Source: Terriglobia bacterium (GTDB lineage Bacteria; Acidobacteriota; Terriglobia; Acidiferrales; UBA7541). Taken from it: 64,000 bases of DNA. The stretch is from contig JAIQGG010000002.1 in the NCBI GenBank assembly GCA_020072785.1, positions 1,488,001 through 1,552,000 of the forward strand, in the 5' to 3' direction. The notes below the pieces were generated by a model, which had not been told where the DNA came from, made no database searches, and worked only from the letters and a program-made list of their open reading frames with translations. The position numbers and the translations under genes were made by a program. Below are positions 24,562 to 32,952 of the stretch, piece by piece. Each line of letters opens with the position of its first letter. The first letter of the stretch is position 1.

Positions 24562-26175
24562 ATGAATAGAGAGCGTCGCGGGCTGATTCTGGTAGTGGCT
24601 GTGGTCGCTTTTTCGGCGGTTCTAGGAGCGGTCTACGGACCGTCGGTGAAGGCCACCACGGCTTCCGCGGACGATTACCAGACGGCAGTGCGGAACTTTA
24701 CGCGGGTGCTGGACGTGGTGCAGACCAACTACGCCCAGCCGGTGGACACGGACAAGGCCATCTACGAGGGCGCCATCCCCGGGATGCTGCGCATGCTCGA
24801 CCCCCATTCGAATTTCTTCGACGCTCGGCAGTTTGCGCTGCTGCGTGAAGACCAGCGCGGAAAGTATTACGGCGTAGGCATGGTCGTAGCGCCGCGCGAA
24901 AACCATACCGTGGTGATCACGCCTTATGTGGGGGCCCCGGCGTACAAGGCGGGCATCCGCCCCGGCGACATCATCAGCAAGGTGGACGACAAATCCACCA
25001 AAGGCCTCACCACCAGCGAAGTCGCGGACCTGCTGAAGGGCCCCAAGGGCACGCCGGTCAAGATCACCATCAGCCGCGAGGGCTATCCCGACCCGCTGAT
25101 CTTCAACGTGGTGCGCGACGAGATTCCCCGGCATTCCGTGGACAGTTCCTTCCTGCTGCGTCCCGGTATCGGGTATATCCGGCTCTCGAGCTTCAACGAA
25201 ACCACGGACCGCGAAGTAGCGGAAGCCCTGAAACAGTTGAACGCCGCGAACCTCGATGGGCTGATCTTCGACATGCGCGGGAATCCCGGGGGGCTGCTGA
25301 ACGAAGCGGTAGCCGTCAGCGACATGTTCCTGGAAAAGAACCAGCTGATCGTCTCGCACCACGGGCGCAGCTCGCCGGAGCGCCGCTACTACGCGATCCG
25401 CGGCAACCAGGGGGTAACGGTGCCGCTGGTGATCCTGATCAACAGCAATTCGGCCTCGGCCACGGAGATCGTTTCCGGCGCCGTGCAGGACCACGACCGC
25501 GGGCTGATCGTGGGCGAGCAGAGCTTCGGCAAAGGACTGGTGCAGACGGTGACGCCGCTCAGCGAGAATACCGGGCTGGCGCTGACCACCGCGCGCTATT
25601 ACACGCCGAGCGGGCGACTCATCCAGCGCGACTACAAATCGGTCTCCCTCTACGAATATCATTACAACCGCAAGGGTCCCGAGCATCCGACGGAAATCAA
25701 GCTGACCGACAGCGGCCGCCAGGTGACCGGCGGCGGGGGCATCACGCCGGACATTCTCGTGCCCGCGCCCAAGTTTACGAAGTTCCAGGAGACGCTGCTG
25801 CGCAACGACGTGCTGTTCGCCTACGAGGCGGGCGTTGGCGGCTTTACCCGCTACTACCTGGGAACCAAGCCCGAAATCACCAAGCAGTTCGAGGCCAACG
25901 CCGGCGTGATGGAAGAGTTCCGCGACTATCTGCGCCGCAAAAACATCCGCTACACCGAGCCGGAGATGGCCGAGAACCTGACCTGGATTCAGCGCAAGAT
26001 CAAGCAGGAAGTGTTTCTCTCCACATTTGGCCTGCAGGAAAGCTTCAAGGTGCAACTGGAGGCCGACCCCCAAGTGCTGAGAGCCATGGAGGCCGTGCCG
26101 CAGGCGCGGGCGTTGTATGCGAACGCGCGCAAGGTCATCGCCCAGCGCAACGGGGAGCGCGACGAACAACCCTGA
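24562..26175 (+). CDS. ctpA: Carboxyl-terminal processing protease (S41, CtpA type)
   Basis: 537 aa periplasmic serine protease. N-terminal membrane anchor/signal (about 7-25), a PDZ domain (about 105-190, with GDIISKVDDKSTKGL) and the S41 catalytic domain. The Ser/Lys dyad is S299 (NSASATEIV) and K324 (SFGKGLVQT); D310 lies 11 after the Ser, the same 11/25 spacing as E. coli Prc (S430/D441/K455). A further C-terminal helical region of about 130 residues is present. It trims C-termini of envelope proteins. GAGGAG-like ribosome site before the ATG. Divergent from the tat operon. Confidence 0.92.
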   Translation: MNRERRGLILVVAVVAFSAVLGAVYGPSVKATTASADDYQTAVRNFTRVLDVVQTNYAQPVDTDKAIYEGAIPGMLRMLDPHSNFFDARQFALLREDQRGKYYGVGMVVAPRENHTVVITPYVGAPAYKAGIRPGDIISKVDDKSTKGLTTSEVADLLKGPKGTPVKITISREGYPDPLIFNVVRDEIPRHSVDSSFLLRPGIGYIRLSSFNETTDREVAEALKQLNAANLDGLIFDMRGNPGGLLNEAVAVSDMFLEKNQLIVSHHGRSSPERRYYAIRGNQGVTVPLVILINSNSASATEIVSGAVQDHDRGLIVGEQSFGKGLVQTVTPLSENTGLALTTARYYTPSGRLIQRDYKSVSLYEYHYNRKGPEHPTEIKLTDSGRQVTGGGGITPDILVPAPKFTKFQETLLRNDVLFAYEAGVGGFTRYYLGTKPEITKQFEANAGVMEEFRDYLRRKNIRYTEPEMAENLTWIQRKIKQEVFLSTFGLQESFKVQLEADPQVLRAMEAVPQARALYANARKVIAQRNGERDEQP

Positions 26176-26233
26176 GACGTCCCGGAAGCGGAAATCGCGA
26201 ACGGCGTATTTGGCGCAGGGTTGTGCGCAGCGG

Positions 26234-26262
26234 TTGGCAAGTTTTCCCGCCTCTGCTACTAT
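26234..26262 (+). promoter_or_regulatory. Sigma-70-type promoter of tRNA-Ala
   Basis: TTGGCA (26234-26239), a 17-nt spacer and TACTAT (26257-26262), 28 nt before the tRNA. Both hexamers match the consensus at four or more positions with ideal spacing. Confidence 0.75.
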
Positions 26263-26290
26263 TTTTAAGCGTCTAGTGCCGTAGGTCAGT

Positions 26291-26366
26291 GGGCGGCTAG
26301 CTCAGCTGGGAGAGCGCCTCGTTCGCAACGAGGAGGCCGGGGGTTCGAATCCCCTGCCGTCCACCA
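26291..26366 (+). tRNA. tRNA-Ala (anticodon CGC)
   Basis: 76 nt with encoded CCA (26364-26366). Acceptor stem GGGCGGC (26291-26297) pairs with GCCGTCC (26356-26362), giving the G3-U70 wobble pair (26293/26360) that is the alanine identity element. D-arm GCTC/GAGC, anticodon stem CCTCG/CGAGG with loop TTCGCAA (anticodon CGC at 26324-26326), and T-arm GGGGG/CCCCT around TTCGAAT are all present. Reads GCG, a frequent codon in this GC-rich genome. Confidence 0.97.
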
Positions 26367-26471
26367 TTCTTCCCTCGCCAATTCCATCCCGCACCAAACA
26401 TCGAGAGAGCGTCCCGGTTCTAACGGGAAGGCCGTGACTTTAAGCCCCATGCCGTTGCAAACATGAGCAGG

Positions 26472-27665
26472 TCAGGAACAGCGTTCTCTGGCGAAGGTTA
26501 GGGCTTGCTCGGAGTGTCCCGGGTCGCTGAGGCGGCCGCGGGCGAAATTGCGCTGGCCGCCGCCTTTGCCGCCGAAAGCTTGCAGCGTGTCGCGGAGGAG
26601 CTGGTTCATGTCCTTGGCGGCGGATTCGTGCTGGGCGTAGACGAGAAAACCGTCGGAGGCCAGGAGCGCAATGGTTTTGTCATGTTTGGCGAGGGCGGTG
26701 GCCAGGAGGCCAAGGTAGTCGGCGCTGGCGCCGGGCAAGACGCGGCTGATAATGCGCAAGCCGTCCGCACCGGGTTGCGTGTCTTCGGCCAGGAGACGCG
26801 CTTCGGCTTCGGAGAGGCGCTCGGAGAGGGCGCGGGCGGTGCGAAAGTGCGCGTCGCGCTCCTGCTGGGCGCGGTCCGTGGCGGCAGCAACCTCCTCGGG
26901 GCCGCAGCTCAGCGCGGCGGCGGCGCGCTGCAGGAGGCGGAAATCACTGCGGGCGGCGCGGCGGGCGCGCTCGCCGCACACGAACTCAACGCGCCAGTCC
27001 TGGCGAATTTTCGCGATTCGGCGGAGGAGCAGAAGGCCGATCTGCCCGGTGTCGGCGACATGCGTGCCGCCGCAGGGCTGCAGATCCAGGCCCTCGATCT
27101 CCAGAGCGCGCAGCTTCCCTTCCCGCTCGACCTTCTTGCGCACGCCGAGCTGGTCCAACTCTTCGGCGGTGCCGAAGCGGACGCGCACGGGGCGGCTTTC
27201 GAAAATGACGGCATTGGCGGCGCGTTCGGTCTCTTCCAAGATGGCTTCGGTGGGCTCCTGGCCGCGCAGATCGATGGTGCTCACCTCGCCGCCGAGATGG
27301 AAGGAAACGGTGGGCAGGCTGTAGCGCTCGAGGAAGACGGCGGAGAGCAGGTGCTGGCCGGTGTGCTGCTGCATGTGGTCGAAGCGGCGCGGCCAGTCGA
27401 TCTGTCCGCGGATCGGCCCCAGAGGCACCGGCCGGTCGAGCAGGTGCAGGATTTCGTCGCCGGCGTCGGAGACCTCCAGGACGCGGGCCTCGCCGAGCAG
27501 CCCCTTGTCCGCGGGCTGGCCGCCGGAATCGGGATAGAACGCGGTCTGGTCGAGCACCACGCGCCAGGCCGCCGCGTCGCCGTGGCGCGCGGGTTCGCAG
27601 CGCAGGACCTCGGCGGTGAATTCGCGGAGGAAGGCGTCGTCGTAGTAGAGGCGGCGGGTGGGCAT
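26472..27665 (-). CDS. alaX: Alanyl-tRNA editing protein, AlaX-L type (with DHHA1 domain)
   Basis: 397 aa, the free-standing homologue of the AlaRS editing domain that deacylates Ser- and Gly-tRNA(Ala). The zinc motif H101-x-x-x-H105 (HTGQHLL) with C198-x-x-x-H202 (CGGTH) is intact; the N-terminal FYPDSGGQPAD is the AlaRS/ThrRS second-additional-domain signature, and a C-terminal DHHA1 domain ends in AFGGKGGGQRNFARG. There is no synthetase catalytic core. It begins 8 nt after thrC in the same operon and faces the tRNA-Ala gene 105 nt away, tail to tail. Confidence 0.9.
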   Translation of the reverse strand: MPTRRLYYDDAFLREFTAEVLRCEPARHGDAAAWRVVLDQTAFYPDSGGQPADKGLLGEARVLEVSDAGDEILHLLDRPVPLGPIRGQIDWPRRFDHMQQHTGQHLLSAVFLERYSLPTVSFHLGGEVSTIDLRGQEPTEAILEETERAANAVIFESRPVRVRFGTAEELDQLGVRKKVEREGKLRALEIEGLDLQPCGGTHVADTGQIGLLLLRRIAKIRQDWRVEFVCGERARRAARSDFRLLQRAAAALSCGPEEVAAATDRAQQERDAHFRTARALSERLSEAEARLLAEDTQPGADGLRIISRVLPGASADYLGLLATALAKHDKTIALLASDGFLVYAQHESAAKDMNQLLRDTLQAFGGKGGGQRNFARGRLSDPGHSEQALTFARERCS

Positions 27666-27673
27666 GGGGGAAT

Positions 27674-28852
27674 TCAGTCCCGGAGCGCCTGCTGCCAGGC
27701 CTCGGCATATTTGTAGCCGGTGCCGGTGTTGAAGAGAACGATGGATTCATCGGGCTGCACCCAGCCGGCGGCGGCGAGCTTGCGAATGGCGGCGACGGTG
27801 GCGGCACCCTCCGGGGCGGCGTAGATGCCTTCGGCGGAGGCCAGTTCGCGGCCCGCGGCGAGCATTTCAGCGTCGCTGACGGCCAAAGCCGTCCCATGAG
27901 TATCGCGCAGCATGCGCAGGATCAGGAAGTCGCCAAGCGGCCCGGGGACGCGCAGGCCGGACGCGATGGTCGTGGCGTTCTGGATAGGCTCGGCGGTCTC
28001 GCGGTGTTGTTCCCAGGCGCGCACGATGGGCGCGCAGCCGCTGGCCTGCACGGCCACCATGCGCGGCCGCGCGGCTCCGATCCAGCCCATCTCCTGCATC
28101 TCGTCGAAAGCCTTGCACATGCCAATCAGACCCACGCCGCCGCCCGTAGGGTAGAGGATCACGTCCGGGAGTTTCCTGCCAAACTGCTCCCAGAGCTCGT
28201 AGCCCATGGTTTTCTTGCCTTCGACACGGTAAGGCTCTTTCAGCGTGGAAACGTCGTACCAGCCTTCCCGGGCCTTGCGCTCGGCCACGTAGCGCCCACA
28301 ATCGGAGATCAGCCCCGGCAAGGCCATCACCGTGGCGCCGAAGGCCCGGCATTCCATCTGGTTGGCCTGCGGGGTATCCGCGGGCATGACAATGACGGAT
28401 TTGAGGCCCGCCGCCGCCGCGTAGGCGGCGAGGGCTCCGCCGGCATTCCCGGCGGTGGGCGCGGCAAGAACTTTTGCGCCCAGGTGCCGGGCCTGGGAGA
28501 CCGCGACGGCCATGCCGCGGGCCTTGAACGAGCCCGTGGGGTTGAGAGCCTCGTCCTTCACGAAGAGGCTCTTCAGGCCCATGCTGGCGCCCAGGCGTTC
28601 GACAGGGAGCAGCGGAGTAAAGCCCTCGCCCAGAGTGACCGGGGCGCAGCCGGGGAGGACTTCGGCGTAGCGCCAGAGGCTCTTGGCACGCATGAGGAGG
28701 CTATTCGGATTCAGCGAAGCTCCAGCGCGCTTCAGGTCATAGCGGGCATAGAGGGGTTTGCCGCAGGGGCACAGGTTTTGGATGGAGGCGGCCGAGGCCT
28801 GCTGGCCGCATTGCGAACATTCGAGATGGAGGAGCGTGGAGGGGGTGGTCAT
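27674..28852 (-). CDS. thrC: Threonine synthase (PLP-dependent)
   Basis: 392 aa; converts O-phosphohomoserine to threonine. N-terminal zinc-ribbon cysteines C12-x-x-C15 and C28-x-C30; TLGEGFTPLLP; PLP lysine K110 in NPTGSFKARG; PTAGNAGGALAAYA and a glycine-rich phosphate loop PTGGGVGLIG. The short class with N-terminal Cys motif is the bacterial/archaeal type without the long plant-type regulatory region. Other PLP lyases such as cysteate synthase look similar, so there is some residual doubt. Co-transcribed with alaX. Confidence 0.88.
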   Translation of the reverse strand: MTTPSTLLHLECSQCGQQASAASIQNLCPCGKPLYARYDLKRAGASLNPNSLLMRAKSLWRYAEVLPGCAPVTLGEGFTPLLPVERLGASMGLKSLFVKDEALNPTGSFKARGMAVAVSQARHLGAKVLAAPTAGNAGGALAAYAAAAGLKSVIVMPADTPQANQMECRAFGATVMALPGLISDCGRYVAERKAREGWYDVSTLKEPYRVEGKKTMGYELWEQFGRKLPDVILYPTGGGVGLIGMCKAFDEMQEMGWIGAARPRMVAVQASGCAPIVRAWEQHRETAEPIQNATTIASGLRVPGPLGDFLILRMLRDTHGTALAVSDAEMLAAGRELASAEGIYAAPEGAATVAAIRKLAAAGWVQPDESIVLFNTGTGYKYAEAWQQALRD

Positions 28853-28959
28853 AAACCGGAAAGTCTAGCACAGCCGCGCGCGGCTATTCCTGGAGGGATG
28901 TGCCGGCGGGGCGCTACAGAGGCCCCGGAATTCGCGGCCATTCACGTTACAATGGAGGC

Positions 28960-29811
28960 ATGCCCGTGCGGCTCATTGCGCTGGATATCGACGGCACGCT
29001 GCTGGACAGCCGCTGGGGTGTGCCGGCCGCCAACTGCGCGGCCATCGCGGAAGCCACGCGGCGCGGCATCGAGGTCGCGCTGGTCACCGGGCGCCGCTAC
29101 GACTTCGCCCTGCCCGTGGCGCGCATGGTGGATGCGCCGCTGACCATGATCGTGAACAACGGCGCGCTAATCCGGACGCACGACGGCCAGACGCACCTGC
29201 GCCACCTGCTGGCGCGGGACACCGCGTACAAGGTGCTGCATGCCACGCAGGCCTGGCGCGCGGCGACCTCCGTGGTCTTCGACCGCCCGCTGGCCAACCA
29301 GATCCTTACCGAAGGCCTGGACGGCGATGATCCCTACCGCCGCGCCTACTACGCGCGCAACCGCGAATTCCTCGGCCGGGCCGTGCCCCTGGAAAGCTGC
29401 CTTGTGGAGGATCCCCTGCAGGTGATGCTCGCTGGCGGCGTGGCGCCGATGCGCGATGCCGAGGCGGCGCTGCGCGGGCTGCCCATTGCGCGGGAGTTTT
29501 CCCTGGCCGTGACCGTCTACGAGGACAAGAATTTCTCGATGCTCGACGTCATCAACCCGGCCTGCTCCAAGGGCAGCGCACTGGCGGAATGGGCCGCAGT
29601 GCGCGGCTACGCCCGGGAAGAAATCCTGGCCATCGGCGACAATCACAACGACCTGGAAATGCTGCGCTTTGCCGGCATCGCGGTGGTCATGGGCAACAGC
29701 GTGCCGGAACTGAAGAGCTTCGGCTGGCACGAGACGCTTTCGAACGACGAAGCCGGGGTGGCCGCGGCCATCTCCCGCTTCGCCCTCGCGGAGACCGCCG
29801 GATGCGCCTGA
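28960..29811 (+). CDS. HAD superfamily phosphatase, Cof/IIB type
   Basis: 283 aa. HAD motif I D9-I-D11-GTLLDS, motif II VTGRR, a large C2 cap inserted between them and motif IV, and GDNHNDLEML near the C-terminus. Cof-type enzymes dephosphorylate sugar phosphates, nucleotides or FMN; the substrate cannot be assigned. GGAGG just before the ATG at 28960. Its stop overlaps the lytic transglycosylase start by 10 nt. Confidence 0.85.
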   Translation: MPVRLIALDIDGTLLDSRWGVPAANCAAIAEATRRGIEVALVTGRRYDFALPVARMVDAPLTMIVNNGALIRTHDGQTHLRHLLARDTAYKVLHATQAWRAATSVVFDRPLANQILTEGLDGDDPYRRAYYARNREFLGRAVPLESCLVEDPLQVMLAGGVAPMRDAEAALRGLPIAREFSLAVTVYEDKNFSMLDVINPACSKGSALAEWAAVRGYAREEILAIGDNHNDLEMLRFAGIAVVMGNSVPELKSFGWHETLSNDEAGVAAAISRFALAETAGCA

Positions 29812-30491
29812 GGGGCCTCCTGGCGTTACTGCTGCTCTTCGCGGCGGCCGCGCCGCTGCGTGCGGAATACGTACTGCTGCGCAACGGGCAGCGCCTGGCC
29901 GTGAGCGCTTACCAGCGGCTCGGCGGCTCTTACCGGCTGCAGATTTCCGGGGGCTCCGTGGAGGTCGCCGCGGCCGACATCGTGGCCATCGAGCGGGAAG
30001 AAGTGTTCCGGCATATTCCCGCGCCCGCCAACGAAAAGGCGCCCTACCACGACCTGATCCAGGAGGCCGCCCTGCGCAACGGCGTGGACGCCGATCTGGT
30101 CGCCAGCGTCATCGCCGTGGAATCACGCTTTGATGCCCGGGCCGTCTCCCGGCGCAACGCCCGCGGCCTGATGCAACTGCTCCCGGAAACCGCGCAACGC
30201 CTGGGGGTCAAGGACATTTTCGATCCCCGGGAAAATATCGAAGGCGGGACGCGCTACCTGCGCGAACTGCTGGAACGCTACCACGACGACGTGGTTCTGG
30301 CCCTGGCGGCGTACAATGCGGGACCCCAGCGCGTGCGGCAGTATGGGCAGGTGCCGCCTTATGCCGAGACCCAGTCCTACGTCCGGCGGGTCAAACGCAG
30401 CTACGAGCAGCAAAAGGCCCAACACCATCCGCAGCGCGCCGGCGGCGGCACCTCCACGGAAAAAACCCTTAGCCGCGGCGCCGCGCTCTGA
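29802..30491 (+). CDS. Lytic transglycosylase, SLT domain
   Basis: 229 aa. Signal peptide (residues 1-21, ending PLRAE), a small N-terminal beta-rich domain that resembles a DUF4124/SH3-like module (NGQRLAVSAYQRLGGSYRLQ), and a C-terminal SLT domain with catalytic E107 (VIAVESRFD), ARGLMQLLPETAQRLGV and ALAAYNAGPQRV. It cleaves peptidoglycan with formation of 1,6-anhydro-muramic acid in the periplasm. Overlaps the upstream phosphatase gene by 10 nt. Its position before a secretion-system operon (opposite strand) may be coincidental. Confidence 0.9.
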   Translation: MRLRGLLALLLLFAAAAPLRAEYVLLRNGQRLAVSAYQRLGGSYRLQISGGSVEVAAADIVAIEREEVFRHIPAPANEKAPYHDLIQEAALRNGVDADLVASVIAVESRFDARAVSRRNARGLMQLLPETAQRLGVKDIFDPRENIEGGTRYLRELLERYHDDVVLALAAYNAGPQRVRQYGQVPPYAETQSYVRRVKRSYEQQKAQHHPQRAGGGTSTEKTLSRGAAL

Positions 30492-30508
30492 GAGCCTTGT
30501 CGCCAGCC

Positions 30509-31291
30509 CTAGGGCTCTTGGGGATTGGAAAGTGGAGGAATGGGCGGCGCGCCTGGCTGCGGCGTCCCCGGCGGGGCGGCAACAGGCTGTCCGATGGGTT
30601 GGCCAATGGGCGCCCCGGTCTGCATCCCCGGCTGGCCCGCAGCAATGACATCCTTCGATGGATCCCAGATGAATTCCCAGTCGCTGTAGCGCACACCATT
30701 TTCGTACACCATGATCGAACGGCGCCGCACCTTGCTGCCTATGCCGATAATGTTGCCGCCGATGATCGCCGGCTCGGAGGAGGCCAAACCCGGCTGGCCG
30801 GTCTGCGCGGCGGACGCCTCTGCTCCCTCCGTTGCCGGAAGCGGCGCACCTTTCTGGCTGCTCTGCGGGCCCGCAGCAGGCTGCGCGGCTGGCGTGGCGC
30901 CCGGGAGTTGCAGCGCACCGGGACGCTGCTTGGAGCTGCCGATGAGCTGTCCACCCGGCCCCACATAGATCAGGCGCCAGCTGCCGTCCTGTACATTCAT
31001 GGGATCGGTATAGGCTTGGCGCATAAAGCGCACACCGTTCTTCGGCTTGGTGAGGTCTTCGAGGGAGGACGGGAAGCGCCCGGTCTTGCGGTAGAAGAGC
31101 TTGATGCCGCGGACATATTGCTGGCCGCGCCAGATCATCTCTTTTTCCTTCTCGCGGCGGCCTTGCGTCAGCAGGTTGGGCCCGACGGTAACCGCGGCAA
31201 TGAGCATCAGCGTGGCGGCGAAGAGGACCAGCAGCAGGGCGTAGCCGCGCTGCGCACGCGCCCTGCGCCACGCAGTATGCCGCCCGCTCAT
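30509..31291 (-). CDS. Pseudopilin-like type II secretion/type IV pilus protein
   Basis: 260 aa. Prepilin peptidase site RAQRG16-YALLLVLFAATLMLIAA followed by one hydrophobic helix; the residue at +5 is Leu, not the Glu of major pilins, as in GspK-type minor pseudopilins. The globular part contains IKLFYRKTGRFPSSLEDLTKPK, a hallmark of these pseudopilins. A Gln/Pro/Gly-rich tail (about 220-260) follows. Last gene of the operon starting at 36793; starts with an ATGA overlap to the preceding gene. Confidence 0.78.
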   Translation of the reverse strand: MSGRHTAWRRARAQRGYALLLVLFAATLMLIAAVTVGPNLLTQGRREKEKEMIWRGQQYVRGIKLFYRKTGRFPSSLEDLTKPKNGVRFMRQAYTDPMNVQDGSWRLIYVGPGGQLIGSSKQRPGALQLPGATPAAQPAAGPQSSQKGAPLPATEGAEASAAQTGQPGLASSEPAIIGGNIIGIGSKVRRRSIMVYENGVRYSDWEFIWDPSKDVIAAGQPGMQTGAPIGQPIGQPVAAPPGTPQPGAPPIPPLSNPQEP

Positions 31292-31815
31292 GCCTGGGGG
31301 GCCTCTTCGAGGGTCAGTGTGCCGTGCAAGCCGGAAGCGATCTCTTCATACTCCAGGTTGTCGTTGCCGATGCGCACGACGCGGAAGCGCCCGAACAGCG
31401 TCTCACCCTCGCCGACGATGAACACGTCATCGCCGTCGGTGAAGAAGGCGCGCTTGGTGCCGCCGGAGGGGAGCGTGGCGTAGCCGAAAAACTTGACGGG
31501 CAGCGGGGCGACCGTTGGCCGCGCGGGGACCGCGGGCAGCGGCGGCTGCTTGGCGATCTCGATTTTCTTCTCTTCTTCCGGCGGCGGGGCGATGGCGCTG
31601 AAAATATTGCGGCGGCTGCGGGCGTAGTCGGTCTTACGCGCGGCCTCGGCCTTCCACCAGTGCAGCTGGGGATTGTCCACGGCGAGCGGCGGGAAATTCA
31701 GGTTCCAGACGCCGGCGGTGGCCTGCCTGGCCGGGGGCCGGGTCTCGGCATACCAGACCGCCGCGGCGATGGCCACCAGCGCCAGGAGCAGGACGATCTG
31801 TCTCTTCGGCGTCAT
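31288..31815 (-). CDS. PilP/GspC-like inner-membrane protein
   Basis: 175 aa. One N-terminal membrane helix (about 6-23), a linker, then a periplasmic domain with RRNIFSAI and a beta-rich C-terminus (PLPVKFFGYATL, DDVFIVGEGETLFGRFRVVRIG) typical of the HR/PilP domain that links the inner-membrane platform to the secretin. Position after pilM-pilN-pilO fits pilP; in a type II system the equivalent is GspC. No secretin gene is in the window. Confidence 0.72.
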   Translation of the reverse strand: MTPKRQIVLLLALVAIAAAVWYAETRPPARQATAGVWNLNFPPLAVDNPQLHWWKAEAARKTDYARSRRNIFSAIAPPPEEEKKIEIAKQPPLPAVPARPTVAPLPVKFFGYATLPSGGTKRAFFTDGDDVFIVGEGETLFGRFRVVRIGNDNLEYEEIASGLHGTLTLEEAPQA

Positions 31816-31821
31816 GCGTTC

Positions 31822-32376
31822 CTATGCCGTCTTCCGGAAATACGTCTGCAGGTGCAGATTCACGCGCAAAGCTCCGCCCGCATTGTGCGGCGAAGAGGCC
31901 AGCGTCAGGTCATCCACGATGAACAGGCCGCCAGATTTCTGCAGGCCGTTCAGAAAGCGCACCACGCTGGTGTAATCGCCCTCGATGGCGGCATCCATCT
32001 CCACCTGCAGAAACGGCTTCTTGGCCACTTCCTGGCCCTTAAAATTCAGGCTGGCGATCTTCACGCCGGCGGTCTTGGCGACGCCGCCCAGCTCGCCGAC
32101 CAGGGAGGAGTAGCCGCTGGAGGCCAGCGGCAGCGACTTCTCGAAGCGCTCGCAATCCTGTTGGATGGCCGGCATCTGAGTGCGGATGCCCCGGGCGCGC
32201 TCCACGTCGGCCTTGAGCAGCTTGAGTTGCTGGCTTTCCAGCGCCAGCATCTGTTGCGGAGTGCGAACACCTGCGCCAGAACGCCAGTTGTACGCGGCCA
32301 GGGCGATGTCCGCGGCGAGGAGAAGCCCCAGGCCGCTGAGGATCACGATTCTGCGCATTGTGAAGTCCCGCCGCAT
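31822..32376 (-). CDS. pilO: PilO-like pilus/secretion assembly protein
   Basis: 184 aa: membrane helix at about 10-28, coiled coil (about 40-80) and a ferredoxin-like periplasmic domain (VGELGGVAKTAGVKI, DYTSVVRFLNGLQKS). It partners PilN in the inner-membrane platform. The ATG at 32376 follows the pilN TGA without a gap and has GAGG six bases upstream. Confidence 0.82.
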   Translation of the reverse strand: MRRDFTMRRIVILSGLGLLLAADIALAAYNWRSGAGVRTPQQMLALESQQLKLLKADVERARGIRTQMPAIQQDCERFEKSLPLASSGYSSLVGELGGVAKTAGVKIASLNFKGQEVAKKPFLQVEMDAAIEGDYTSVVRFLNGLQKSGGLFIVDDLTLASSPHNAGGALRVNLHLQTYFRKTA

Positions 32377-32943
32377 TCAGGTCCTCGTATAGGTAACCGT
32401 CAGCTCCAGCACGGACTGATCCCCGGCTTCACTTCCCTGCGGGGCATGTTCGGAGAGCAGCTGCACATTCGAAAACATCTTCGAGCCCTCGAGCGCCCGG
32501 AGGAACTTCAGCTTGGCCTCGTCGCTCGCGGCTCCCACCACCAGCCGCACTTCGACGCGGTTGTTCTCCAGCTTTGGGGCGATGCTCACGACACGCACGC
32601 CGCCCGGCAGAAGCTGTTCGAGGTCCATGAACATTTGGGTCCAGTTGAAGCTGCGCGCATCCAACAGAGAATTCAGATATGCGGCGCGTTCATGCAGTTG
32701 GGCGTTTTCCGGGCGGCTGAAAAACTCCTCCAGCCCCTGGCGCTCCCGGCGCAACACCTCGATCTGCCGTTCGACCTCCGCGGTCTTTGTGCGCAGCGCC
32801 TGGTCCGCGCGGCGCTCCTGATAGACGTGGCCGCCCAGAAGCAGGAAGGCCATGCCGGCCACGGCGCCGAGAAACCCCGCGCCCGTCAGAAACCGGCGGT
32901 GCGTTTCGAGCGGCTTGGTCGCCAGATTGAGCCGGACCTTCAT
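32377..32943 (-). CDS. pilN: PilN-like pilus/secretion assembly protein
   Basis: 188 aa: N-terminal MKVRLNLATKPLETHR, the short cytoplasmic tail through which PilN binds PilM, then one helix (about 18-40), a coiled coil (about 45-75) and a periplasmic ferredoxin-like domain. Between pilM (9 nt gap) and pilO (no gap). Confidence 0.85.
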   Translation of the reverse strand: MKVRLNLATKPLETHRRFLTGAGFLGAVAGMAFLLLGGHVYQERRADQALRTKTAEVERQIEVLRRERQGLEEFFSRPENAQLHERAAYLNSLLDARSFNWTQMFMDLEQLLPGGVRVVSIAPKLENNRVEVRLVVGAASDEAKLKFLRALEGSKMFSNVQLLSEHAPQGSEAGDQSVLELTVTYTRT

Positions 32944-32952
32944 GCTCTTCCT

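Noticed and set aside
32374-32379. TGA-ATG junction of pilN and pilO in the same frame
   Set aside because: Both proteins are complete, with GAGG before the second ATG; no redox motif and no hairpin.
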